Source: Mucilaginibacter sp. (GTDB lineage Bacteria > Bacteroidota > Bacteroidia > Sphingobacteriales > Sphingobacteriaceae). Taken from it: 55,577 nt of DNA. The notes beneath the pieces are model-generated. The model saw only the letters and a list, made by a program, of their open reading frames with translations, was not told where the DNA came from and did no database searches. The stretch covers positions 1 to 55,577 of the forward strand of contig NZ_JAQBOD010000045.1 of the NCBI RefSeq assembly GCF_028288205.1, read 5' to 3'. The first letter of the stretch is position 1. The number at the start of each line of letters is the position of its first letter. This document shows, in pieces, positions 45,728-52,666 of this stretch. The position numbers were made by a program, and so were the translations under genes.

Positions 45728-45755
45728 CTACCGACGTTTTGCACCTACGGCGCAT
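45728..45755. repeat. short interspersed repeat, family D
   Basis: CTACCGACGTTTTGCACCTA followed by CGGCGCAT, closely related to 15337-15366 in sequence and orientation. Confidence 0.55.
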
Positions 45756-45822
45756 TTTTTAAAATGATCGCCCTTAACTTAATGGACATTGACCAGTATC
45801 CGCTGCAATCCTTAACGCGTCG

Positions 45823-45882
45823 ACTCACCCGGTCCACGCTTCGCTGGACCACCCTCTCTTCGGCAAGCCGTAAAGAGGGTTT
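45823..45882. repeat. family C repeat copy
   Basis: ACTCACCCGGTC (45823-45834), then GGACCACCCTCTCTTCG and AAAGAGGGTTT, matches the left half of the inverted repeat at 35812-35871 almost throughout. Confidence 0.7.
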
Positions 45883-45888
45883 GTAAAT

Positions 45889-46356
45889 TTATCGTTTACT
45901 TTTAAAAAAAATTCTCACCAGTTCCGCACATTCATTTTCTCTTATACCACCAGTTATAATTGTTTTAGGATGGGTTATTTTTTGATTGATGCGGCCAAAA
46001 CCCAGCCGGGTATCATAAGCGCCAAAAACTATTTTCCCTACCTGGAACCAGTAGGATGCACCGGCACACATTACGCAGGGTTCCAGGGTTACATATAGTG
46101 TACAGTCTTTTAAATATTTACCACCCATAAAATTGGCAGCCGCGGTTAGCGCCTGCATTTCTGCATGGGCAGATACATCATTAAGCCGCTCGGTTAAATT
46201 ATGACCGCGGCCAATAATTTTTCCCTGGCAGGTAACAATGGCACCAATGGGTATTTCATCTTCCGCCAAAGCAAGCTTTGCTTCTTTTATCGCCTCGTTC
46301 ATAAAAAAATCATCAGGCGATAAAGCGGGTTCATCACCGAAAGTAACGTATCTCAT
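45889..46356 (-). CDS. tadA: tRNA-specific adenosine deaminase
   Basis: Deaminates A34 to inosine in the tRNA-Arg anticodon. The zinc-binding cytidine-deaminase-like motifs are 'SAHAEMQAL' (His and the proton-shuttling Glu, about residues 64-66) and 'PCVMCAGA' (two Cys ligands). The 155 residues are normal for TadA. It is the last gene of a compact leftward unit csaA - SdpI-like - tadA, with 1- and 5-bp gaps. Confidence 0.93.
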   Translation of the reverse strand: MRYVTFGDEPALSPDDFFMNEAIKEAKLALAEDEIPIGAIVTCQGKIIGRGHNLTERLNDVSAHAEMQALTAAANFMGGKYLKDCTLYVTLEPCVMCAGASYWFQVGKIVFGAYDTRLGFGRINQKITHPKTIITGGIRENECAELVRIFFKSKR

Positions 46357-46361
46357 TCTGC

Positions 46362-46730
46362 TTATTGGGAAAATGTTCTTTTTAAATGTTTCTCGGTAGT
46401 TACAATTAATAGGATAGCCGATAGTATAATCGGACCTATCATTAACAGGGGCCTTAGCCCATTTTCTATACTTTTGGGGATAATACTGTTTTGATAAGCT
46501 ATACCCACCACCAGACCTGTTAACACTAATACCGCTCCATGTTTTACCATCAATCTCGCCGAAAAGCGGTTAGCCTCATCCCAGGTCTGCTGGTTTTTCA
46601 TTGATGCATTGGTACGATAGCCGTACCCATTATTTATATCTTTAGACGGATATTTGATCATAACCCATCCTACTATCAGCCAAATGAGTCCTATCATTTG
46701 GGGTCCGGCTATCAGTTCATCAAATTTCAT
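46362..46730 (-). CDS. SdpI-family membrane protein
   Basis: A 122-residue protein with three predicted membrane helices (about 10-25, 66-83 and 93-110). The loop 'NGYGYRTNASMKNQQTWDEANRFSA' (within about residues 33-57) carries the Y-G-Y-R-T...W signature of SdpI/YhfL-like proteins, some of which give immunity to the SdpC toxin in Bacillus. No toxin gene is nearby, so an immunity role is not supported here. It begins one base after csaA and is certainly in its operon. Confidence 0.8.
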   Translation of the reverse strand: MKFDELIAGPQMIGLIWLIVGWVMIKYPSKDINNGYGYRTNASMKNQQTWDEANRFSARLMVKHGAVLVLTGLVVGIAYQNSIIPKSIENGLRPLLMIGPIILSAILLIVTTEKHLKRTFSQ

Positions 46731-46731
46731 T

Positions 46732-47079
46732 CTATATCAATTTACTGCCGTTAGGCACTTGTTTATCAATTGCGGTTAATACAATATCGCCATTCTCATC
46801 GGCAAAGCCGGTTACCAGAAACTCCGACATGAAATTAGCTATCTGCTTTTTCGGGAAATTTATTACACCCACAATTTGTCTGCCGATAAGTTCGTCTTTA
46901 GTATAATGCTTTGTGATCTGCGCGCTTGACCATTTTATACCAAATTCGCCAAAATCAACCCTGATCTTATAAGCCGGCTTGCGTGCGCCGGGAAAATCTT
47001 CGGCTTCCAGGATAGTCCCTACACGTAGCTCTACTTTTTCAAAATCGTTCCAGGTTATGGTTTCCAAAGTGTTTTCCAT
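46732..47079 (-). CDS. csaA: CsaA-like tRNA-binding protein
   Basis: A 115-residue single-domain OB-fold protein. 'DFEKVELRVGTILEAEDFPGARKPAYK' (split blocks) and the C-terminal 'DKQVPNGSKL' are typical of CsaA, a homodimeric tRNA-binding and chaperone-like protein. The frame is open to an ATG at 47091, but a TAnnTTTG element overlaps that codon, so ATG 47079 is the start. It heads the operon with the SdpI-like gene and tadA. Confidence 0.9.
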   Translation of the reverse strand: MENTLETITWNDFEKVELRVGTILEAEDFPGARKPAYKIRVDFGEFGIKWSSAQITKHYTKDELIGRQIVGVINFPKKQIANFMSEFLVTGFADENGDIVLTAIDKQVPNGSKLI

Positions 47080-47088
47080 TGATTCAAA

Positions 47089-47096
47089 CAAAGATA
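47089..47096 (-). promoter_or_regulatory. -7 promoter element of the csaA operon
   Basis: On the minus strand TATCTTTG matches TAnnTTTG. It ends 9 bp before ATG 47079, predicting a leader of about 5-6 nt and excluding the upstream ATG. Confidence 0.5.
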
Positions 47097-47148
47097 ATTT
47101 ATTTAAAATACAGGCTGCCTGATAATTTTTAAATCAAATGGAAACAAA

Positions 47149-47177
47149 TTGATTCTTAGTGTCGTATAATAGTTTTG
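47149..47177 (+). promoter_or_regulatory. promoter of the degenerate receiver gene
   Basis: TTG (47149-47151), then 18 bp, then TAGTTTTG (47170-47177) matches the Bacteroidota -33/-7 pattern. The ATG is at 47194. Confidence 0.6.
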
Positions 47178-47193
47178 TTACAATATTCTGAAG

Positions 47194-47598
47194 ATGCAAA
47201 TTAAACCTAAACCTTTACTTGTAGTAGCCGAAGCCGCAACCAGTATTAGCATTCCTGTTAAAAGAAACATCGTCCGTGTTACCAATCTTAACCGAATTTT
47301 TCCGGCTATACATGAATTACAACCATGCGGTATTGTGCTTGATTATAATTATATGGGTAACGAAGTTGAAAAAATATTGCGCCGTATCCGGTCCAATCCG
47401 TTTTACAACAATTTAAAGATATATTGCTATAAAACCAGTTCGCACACCAAAGTAGATGGCTTGTTAAGAGCATTAGGTGTACAGGAATTTATTTACGCTG
47501 AAGATAAGCAGCCGAAAGTAAGTGCTACTGTTAAAATGTTAAGCACCATATTCGAAACTGTTTCTACTACTAAGCTTGCCGAAGCAAGTTATAACTAA
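47194..47598 (+). CDS. degenerate receiver-like protein
   Basis: A 134-residue protein whose strand pattern fits a CheY-like receiver. Beta-1 is 'PLLVVAEAA', lacking the usual DD/ED pair (only Glu13 remains). Beta-3 ends 'GIVLDYNYMG', where Asp50 matches the phospho-acceptor. Beta-4 is 'LKIYCYKTSS', keeping the Thr/Ser position. The Lys of beta-5 is not found in 'EFIYAEDK'. It may therefore be a pseudo-receiver that binds partners without phosphorylation. It has its own promoter, and its stop overlaps the serS stop by 3 bp tail to tail. Confidence 0.72.
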   Translation: MQIKPKPLLVVAEAATSISIPVKRNIVRVTNLNRIFPAIHELQPCGIVLDYNYMGNEVEKILRRIRSNPFYNNLKIYCYKTSSHTKVDGLLRALGVQEFIYAEDKQPKVSATVKMLSTIFETVSTTKLAEASYN

Positions 47599-48866
47599 TC
47601 TATCCACTCAAATTTGGTATAGGGCACTAATACTTCAGGTATTTTAATGCCTTTGTCTGTTTGATTGTTTTCTAATAACGTTGCCACTATACGCGGTAAA
47701 GCCAAAGCACTGCCATTAAGCGTATGTGCCAGTTGAGTTTTCCCCTCTGCGTTACGAAAACGCAGCTTTAAACGGTTACTCTGAAAAGTTTCGAAGTTTG
47801 ATACCGATGATACCTCCAGCCAGCGTTGTTGCGCAGCGCTCCAGGTTTCCATATCATAAGTAAGGGCCGAGCCAAAACCCATATCACCACCACAAAGACG
47901 AAGTACGCGGTAAGGCAAACCCAATTTTTGCAACAGGCTTTGTACATGCGCGCTCATTTGCTCTAAAACATCGTATGATGTTTCGGGATTTACTACCTGT
48001 ACAATCTCTACCTTATCAAACTGGTGCAAACGGTTCAAGCCACGCACATGTGCGCCGTATGACCCTGCCTCGCGACGGAAACAAGGTGTATGCCCGCAAT
48101 TTTTAACAGGCAGCTCATCCGCCTTTAATATTACATCGCGATATAGGTTGGTAATAGGTACTTCGGCAGTAGGAATAAGGTATAAGCTATCCTCATTAAC
48201 AAAATACATCTGCCCTTCCTTATCCGGCAGCTGGCCTGTGCCAAAGCCTGATGCTTCGTTAACCATTAATGGTACGCTTACTTCTTTATAGCCTGCTTTT
48301 TCGGCCTCATCAATAAAAAAATTAATAAGCGCGCGTTGTAGTTTGGCACCTTTATTTGTGTAAACAGGAAAGCCGGCGCCGGTTATTTTAACGCCCAGCT
48401 CAAAATCAATCAGCTTATATTTAGCAGCCAGCTCCCAATGTGGTAAAGCGTTAGCGGGCAATTCAGGAACTGCCCCGTTTTCGAGTACCACTTCATTGTC
48501 CTCAGGAGTTAACCCCTTTGGTACTGATGAATGTGGCAGGTTGGGTAGTAATACCAGTTTTTGATATAGCTCCTCTTCAATTACAGCCAGTTCTTCGCTG
48601 TATTTTTTTATGTCTTCTTTCCAAACGCCGGTTTTGGCTTTAATGGCTTCGGCTTCCTCTTTTTTGCTGTTGCGCATTAACTCACCTATTTGTTTTGCTG
48701 CCGAGTTTGCTTCTGCGGACGTATTATCCAATTTAGCCTGGGTTTGGCGACGAGCATCATCCAATTGGATAACTTCATCGACCAAATTAGCCTGTTTAAA
48801 ATTTTTTACAGCTAAACGTTCTAAAACCTGTTCCCTGTTATCGCGGATATAACTAACTTGCAGCAT
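47595..48866 (-). CDS. serS: seryl-tRNA synthetase
   Basis: Class II synthetase charging tRNA-Ser, 423 residues. The N-terminal tRNA-binding coiled-coil spans about 27-105 ('QLDDARRQTQAKLDNTSAEAN'). Motif 2 is 'FRREAGSYGAHVRGLNRLHQF' (in adjacent blocks) and motif 3 is 'LNGSALALPRIVATLLENNQ'. It is complete and canonical. A TAnnTTTG element lies 16 bp before the ATG. Confidence 0.98.
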   Translation of the reverse strand: MLQVSYIRDNREQVLERLAVKNFKQANLVDEVIQLDDARRQTQAKLDNTSAEANSAAKQIGELMRNSKKEEAEAIKAKTGVWKEDIKKYSEELAVIEEELYQKLVLLPNLPHSSVPKGLTPEDNEVVLENGAVPELPANALPHWELAAKYKLIDFELGVKITGAGFPVYTNKGAKLQRALINFFIDEAEKAGYKEVSVPLMVNEASGFGTGQLPDKEGQMYFVNEDSLYLIPTAEVPITNLYRDVILKADELPVKNCGHTPCFRREAGSYGAHVRGLNRLHQFDKVEIVQVVNPETSYDVLEQMSAHVQSLLQKLGLPYRVLRLCGGDMGFGSALTYDMETWSAAQQRWLEVSSVSNFETFQSNRLKLRFRNAEGKTQLAHTLNGSALALPRIVATLLENNQTDKGIKIPEVLVPYTKFEWID

Positions 48867-48882
48867 TGATATTATTTTTAGG

Positions 48883-48890
48883 CAAAGATA
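48883..48890 (-). promoter_or_regulatory. -7 promoter element of serS
   Basis: On the minus strand TATCTTTG matches TAnnTTTG, 16 bp before the serS ATG. Confidence 0.55.
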
Positions 48891-48898
48891 TAAATAAG

Positions 48899-48982
48899 TC
48901 GATAGTCCATAGTCTATGGTCCATAGTTATTTGAGTTTAGTAAATTCATATTGCTATGGTCTATCGTCCATGGAGTATGGAC
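48899..48982. repeat. degenerate GTCCATAG/CTATGG repeat cluster
   Basis: Variants of GTCCATAGTCTATGG are repeated in both orientations (48899-48926 and 48954-48982) around 27 bp of unique sequence between the divergent serS and rsmI. The left unit can also fold on itself. Confidence 0.55.
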
Positions 48983-48995
48983 AACATCACAACCC

Positions 48996-49676
48996 ATGAA
49001 CCAAACCGGCAAACTATACCTTGTACCCACCCCAATAGGCAACCTGGAGGATATGACCTTCAGAGCAATACGTGTATTAAAAGAGGCCGACCTGATATTG
49101 GCTGAAGATACCCGTACTTCGGCACCTATGCTGAAGCATTTTGATATTCATCAGAAAGTTTTTTCGCATCACCAGCATAATGAGCATCAGTCGTCTAACG
49201 AGATCGTTAAGTTTTTACTGGAGGGCAAGAACATTGCTTTAATATCCGACGCGGGTACACCTGCCATATCCGATCCGGGTTTTTACCTGGTGCGCGAGGC
49301 TTTGAAGTATAATATAGCGGTAGAATGCCTGCCCGGCGCTACGGCCTTTGTGCCCGCGTTGGTTAACTCGGGTTTCCCTACAGATAAGTTTTGTTTTGAG
49401 GGATTTTTACCTTTAAAAAAGGGCCGCCAAACCCGCTATAAATTTTTAGCGGACGAGGAGCGTACCATTATACTTTACGAATCGCCGCACCGTTTGTTAA
49501 AAACACTTGATGAAATGGCTACTTATTTTGGGGCAGACAGGCAAATATCCGTATCGCGCGAATTGACCAAGATGTTCGAAGAAACAGTACGCGGCACAGT
49601 TGCTGAAGTTAAAACCTATTTTGAAACCCATCCCGTAAAAGGTGAATTTGTGATTTGTGTTGCAGGGAAAAGTTAA
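48996..49676 (+). CDS. rsmI: 16S rRNA (cytidine(1402)-2'-O)-methyltransferase
   Basis: SAM-dependent tetrapyrrole-methylase-fold enzyme that 2'-O-methylates C1402 of 16S rRNA. 'LYLVPTPIGNLEDMTFRAIRVL', 'LAEDTRTS', 'LISDAGTPAISDPG' and 'LPGATAFVPALVNSG' are the standard RsmI blocks. ATG 48996 gives 226 residues and the normal N-terminus; the frame is open 15 codons further up into the repeat cluster, which is not expected to be translated. It is followed by a family B repeat and lnt on the same strand. Confidence 0.96.
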   Translation: MNQTGKLYLVPTPIGNLEDMTFRAIRVLKEADLILAEDTRTSAPMLKHFDIHQKVFSHHQHNEHQSSNEIVKFLLEGKNIALISDAGTPAISDPGFYLVREALKYNIAVECLPGATAFVPALVNSGFPTDKFCFEGFLPLKKGRQTRYKFLADEERTIILYESPHRLLKTLDEMATYFGADRQISVSRELTKMFEETVRGTVAEVKTYFETHPVKGEFVICVAGKS

Positions 49677-49680
49677 ACTA

Positions 49681-49770
49681 TGTCATTGCGAGCGTAGCGT
49701 GGCAATCGCGAACCTTGCTTAACCGAATTACATCCTTGCGATTGCTTCGTCGTTCCTCCTCGCAATGACA
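49681..49770. repeat. 90-bp gene-less inverted-repeat element (family B)
   Basis: TGTCATTGCGAG (49681-49692) and its inverse CTCGCAATGACA (49759-49770) are the ends; GGCAATCGC and GCGATTGC form inner arms. It fills the rsmI-lnt gap. Its ends match those of 30824-30954. Confidence 0.85.
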
Positions 49771-49784
49771 AATTAATAATTTAT

Positions 49785-51431
49785 ATGAAAAAAAATATCC
49801 TTCTATCTATATTCTCCGGCTTGTTATTGTGGTTAGCGTGGCCGCCCATGCATTATACTACCGTGTTTTTATTTTTTGGCCTGGTGCCGATGTTGATAGC
49901 GATAGAAAACATCATCAACTCCACATCAACCAAAAAAGGGAGGCGAATATTCAACACCGCTTTCCTGGGATTTTTTATCTGGAACACGCTAAGCATTTAT
50001 TGGGTATATAACTCTTTGAAGATAGTAGGACCGTTAATAGCTATCCCCATCTCTCTTATACCCTATACGTTAGGACCATTGCTGATGGCCACCGCGTGTT
50101 GGTTATATTACCGTTTAAGGTTAGCCACTAACCGTTGTTGGGGCTTAGCAGGATTGGTTTGCTTTTGGATAGCCTACGAGTACCTGCACCAAACCTGGGA
50201 CCTTAGCTTCCCGTGGATGACTTTGGGTAATGGGTTTGCCGTAGCGCACCAATGGGTGCAATGGTATGAGTACACCGGTGTTTATGGCGGCACAATCTGG
50301 ATATGGGCCATTAATATCCTAATCTTCTTAATTTATATTGGGTTCCGCGAAGCGCAAATCAAACCGGTACGGCAGAAATTACTTATTGCATTTATTGCAG
50401 TATTGATATTGCCATTGAGTTTTTCTTTATATAGATATTATTCTTACCGGGAGCAGCCCAATCCATCAAATATAGTTGTAGCGCAGCCTAATATTGATCC
50501 CTATGCTAAAAGCGGCGGGATACCTCCTTATGAACAGGTTGCGACGCTCACGCGCTTATCCGATTCATTGGGGCAGGTTAATACTGAGTTTTTTATATGG
50601 CCCGAAACCGCTATTCCCGACCCGGTTGACGAGGCTCATATTCGTACCAACAGCTACTTTACACAGGCGCAGCATTTTTTAAATAAATACAAAAACGGCA
50701 CCATTATAACCGGTGCCGAAACCTATAAAATATTTAACACCCGCCAAACCCAAACCGCCACTCCTTATTATGATAGCAAGCAGTTTTTTGACCGGTATAA
50801 TACGGCGGTTAGTATTGAAAATTCGGCCGAGGTGCATTTTTACCATAAATCTAAACTGGTGCCGGGTGTAGAGTCGTTGCCGTTTGGTGATGCCTTATCA
50901 TTTTTAAAACCAGTATTTGATCATTTGGGCGGTGCAACCGGAAGCTATGCCGGGCAGCAACAGCCAAGCGAACTATACGCGCAAAGCGGTATAGGGGCAG
51001 CGCCGGTTATTTGTTATGAGTCTATCTGGGGCGAGTGGGTTGCACAGTCGGTACTTAACGGAGCACAATTTATTGCTATTATTACAAACGACGGCTGGTG
51101 GGAAAACACATCGGGCAAGGACCAACACCTGGATTATGCCAAGCTACGCGCCATTGAGACCCGTCGCTGGATATGCCGGTCGGCTAATACGGGTATTAGT
51201 GCTTTTATTAACCAGCGCGGTGATATTGTGCAGCAAACCAAATGGTGGGTTAAAGCCGCGCTAAAACAGAATATCAACCTAAACTCTGATCTTACCTTTT
51301 ATGTAAAGCATGGCGATTATTTGCCTAAAACGGCAAGCTTACTGGCTATTTTACTGGCTTTGTTTTTATTGGTTAGGGTGCGTTATAACCGCCCTGTCAT
51401 TTCGAAACGAGGTACGAGTGAGAAATCTTAA
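49785..51431 (+). CDS. lnt: apolipoprotein N-acyltransferase
   Basis: Inner-membrane enzyme that N-acylates the lipidated Cys of lipoproteins. Six to eight membrane helices are present, with a periplasmic nitrilase domain carrying the triad Glu in 'WPETAIPDP', Lys in 'YHKSKLVPGVESLPFG' and Cys in 'VICYESIWGEW'. The length is 548 residues. The last 12 residues or so ('VISKRGTSEKS') are encoded by the left inverted repeat of the GIY-YIG unit, which also provides the TAA. The natural C-terminus has therefore probably been replaced. The essential residues are far upstream, so the enzyme should be active. Confidence 0.95.
   Translation: MKKNILLSIFSGLLLWLAWPPMHYTTVFLFFGLVPMLIAIENIINSTSTKKGRRIFNTAFLGFFIWNTLSIYWVYNSLKIVGPLIAIPISLIPYTLGPLLMATACWLYYRLRLATNRCWGLAGLVCFWIAYEYLHQTWDLSFPWMTLGNGFAVAHQWVQWYEYTGVYGGTIWIWAINILIFLIYIGFREAQIKPVRQKLLIAFIAVLILPLSFSLYRYYSYREQPNPSNIVVAQPNIDPYAKSGGIPPYEQVATLTRLSDSLGQVNTEFFIWPETAIPDPVDEAHIRTNSYFTQAQHFLNKYKNGTIITGAETYKIFNTRQTQTATPYYDSKQFFDRYNTAVSIENSAEVHFYHKSKLVPGVESLPFGDALSFLKPVFDHLGGATGSYAGQQQPSELYAQSGIGAAPVICYESIWGEWVAQSVLNGAQFIAIITNDGWWENTSGKDQHLDYAKLRAIETRRWICRSANTGISAFINQRGDIVQQTKWWVKAALKQNINLNSDLTFYVKHGDYLPKTASLLAILLALFLLVRVRYNRPVISKRGTSEKS
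51395..51430. repeat. left 36-bp inverted repeat of the GIY-YIG unit
   Basis: Begins TGTCATTTCGAAACGAGGTA and ends GAAATCTTA. It is an exact inverse copy of 51759-51794 and lies within the 3' end of lnt. Confidence 0.95.
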
Positions 51432-51443
51432 ACGTGCGATAGG

Positions 51444-51731
51444 ATGTGGAACTATAATTTCTATGTTTATATCACAACCAACCCTGAAATGACCGTTTTG
51501 TATATAGGCGTCACAAACGATTTAAGCAGGCGGCTATTTGAGCATACCGAGAACAAAGGAAATCCTAAAACATTTGCAGGGAAATATTACTGCTATAATC
51601 TTGTCTATTTCGAGCATTTTACTCATATCGTCTTCGCTATAGAAAGAGAAAAACAACTAAAAAAACTCCGTCGCGAAAAGAAAGATGCATTAATTGATTC
51701 TTTCAATCCCAATTGGAGGTTTTTAAAATAG
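51444..51731 (+). CDS. stand-alone GIY-YIG endonuclease-domain protein
   Basis: A 95-residue protein made almost wholly of a GIY-YIG nuclease domain of the UvrC/YhbQ (URI) type. 'YVY' (7-9) and 'YIG' (20-22) are the two signature strands, Arg29/Arg30 and His34 in 'LSRRLFEH' follow, and the metal-binding Glu is probably Glu69 in 'IEREKQLKKL'. All catalytic positions seem intact. The start ATG is 12 bp after the lnt stop, so it is probably transcribed with lnt. It is flanked by perfect inverted repeats. The natural substrate is unknown. Confidence 0.9.
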   Translation: MWNYNFYVYITTNPEMTVLYIGVTNDLSRRLFEHTENKGNPKTFAGKYYCYNLVYFEHFTHIVFAIEREKQLKKLRREKKDALIDSFNPNWRFLK

Positions 51732-51758
51732 ATGTGAGCGAATGATTTGCGAAGTGTA

Positions 51759-51794
51759 TAAGATTTCTCACTCGTACCTCGTTTCGAAATGACA
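51759..51794. repeat. right 36-bp inverted repeat of the GIY-YIG unit
   Basis: Starts TAAGATTTCTCACTCGTACC and ends CGAAATGACA. Similarity to the 54433-54540 element continues a few bases inward (TGTATAAGA). Confidence 0.95.
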
Positions 51795-51811
51795 CGGGAT
51801 AGGGTTACTTA

Positions 51812-52666
51812 CTACCCTTCTTCCCTGCTCAAAATAAATGCCAGCAGATCATGTATGGGTTGCTTAATAACCTTGCCAATATTGATGTTCTGGGCTTTGC
51901 AAAGGGCAGTAAGCTCGGTAGCGAAAACATAGGCTATGGAGCCTACAAAATGGCATTTATATTTATTGTACTCGGGATATGATCTAATATTGGTGTCTAT
52001 AAACTCCTGTAACCCTCTTTTAATGAGCAATTGCCCGTATTCGTTTCTGCGGATAACATTTAAAAACCGCGCGAACGATGCCAGGTAGGCGTTTGCGCCA
52101 GGTCTTTGATAAACGTTTTGAATAACCTCTTCTTTGGTTAGCTGATAAGTATTGTTAAATATGGTATTTACCTCATCGGGCATCATGCCGTATAAAAAAT
52201 CGGTTATAAGGGCTTTGCCAAACCAGGTGCCTGAGCCTTCATCGCCCAAAATATAACCCAGGCCATGTTTGCCCGAGTGAATTTCTTCTCCATCAAAAAA
52301 AGATATGTTAGAGCCGGTGCCTAATACACAACACAACCCTTTATCATGCCCACAGGTTGCGTAGGCCGAACCTAACAGATCACTGTCAACACTTATGTAA
52401 GCTTTGGTAAATAACTGGCTCAGCGCGTTTGATAGTATCTCATGCCTGTCCGGACTGGAGCAGCCGGCGCCAAAAAAGTATATTTCTTTAATATCTGCAT
52501 TAAAGGCCATCATTTCTGGCGCCTGATCCTGCAGTATTTTTACTATCTCTTTTTCCGTTAAAAAATAGGGGTTAAGACCGGGGGTTCTAAATTCCCTTGC
52601 ATCATGCCCGGGTTGCTTAAGCAACCAATCTGTTTTTGATGATCCGCTATCCGCAATTAAGATCAT
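51812..52666 (-). CDS. BadF/BcrA-family ATPase, probable N-acetylglucosamine kinase
   Basis: A 284-residue member of the ASKHA (actin-like ATPase) superfamily. The phosphate-1 motif is 'IADSGSSKTDWLL' (residues 4-16), and 'CCVLGTGSNISFFDG' and 'GYILGDEGSGTWFGK' are typical of eukaryote-type NagK homologues in Bacteroidota. It probably phosphorylates an amino sugar, such as GlcNAc from cell-wall turnover. Its ATG overlaps the stop of the response-regulator gene (ATGA), so the two are translationally coupled. Confidence 0.82.
   Translation of the reverse strand: MILIADSGSSKTDWLLKQPGHDAREFRTPGLNPYFLTEKEIVKILQDQAPEMMAFNADIKEIYFFGAGCSSPDRHEILSNALSQLFTKAYISVDSDLLGSAYATCGHDKGLCCVLGTGSNISFFDGEEIHSGKHGLGYILGDEGSGTWFGKALITDFLYGMMPDEVNTIFNNTYQLTKEEVIQNVYQRPGANAYLASFARFLNVIRRNEYGQLLIKRGLQEFIDTNIRSYPEYNKYKCHFVGSIAYVFATELTALCKAQNINIGKVIKQPIHDLLAFILSREEG

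Larger units (their letters stand above)
45419..45888. other. 470-bp intergenic region full of interspersed repeats
   Basis: No supported gene. It contains a SOD promoter element, a 16-bp inverted repeat (45654-45703), a family D repeat (45728-45755) and a family C repeat (45823-45882). The frame open at 45555-45755 lies within the repeats and is rejected as a gene. Confidence 0.7.
51395..51794 (+). mobile_element. 400-bp candidate mobile unit: GIY-YIG gene between perfect 36-bp inverted repeats
   Basis: The unit consists of the left repeat, a 12-bp stretch, the nuclease ORF, a 27-bp stretch and the right repeat. Related arms occur without a gene at 54433-54540, 30991-31078 and, more distantly, 30824-30954. 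No target-site duplication is visible: the flanks are CGCCC and CGGGA. Mobility is inferred from the structure only. Confidence 0.6.

Noticed and set aside
45555..45755. 66-codon minus-strand ORF in the SOD-tadA gap
   Set aside because: It is composed of the hairpin and family D repeat sequences, has no promoter or RBS context and no protein-like pattern.
46362..46730. SdpI-like protein as part of a toxin-immunity system
   Set aside because: There is no SdpC-like or other toxin candidate nearby, and the operon contains housekeeping genes.
51390..51800. Target-site duplication around the GIY-YIG unit
   Set aside because: Flanks CGCCC and CGGGA are not direct repeats, so no duplication can be claimed.
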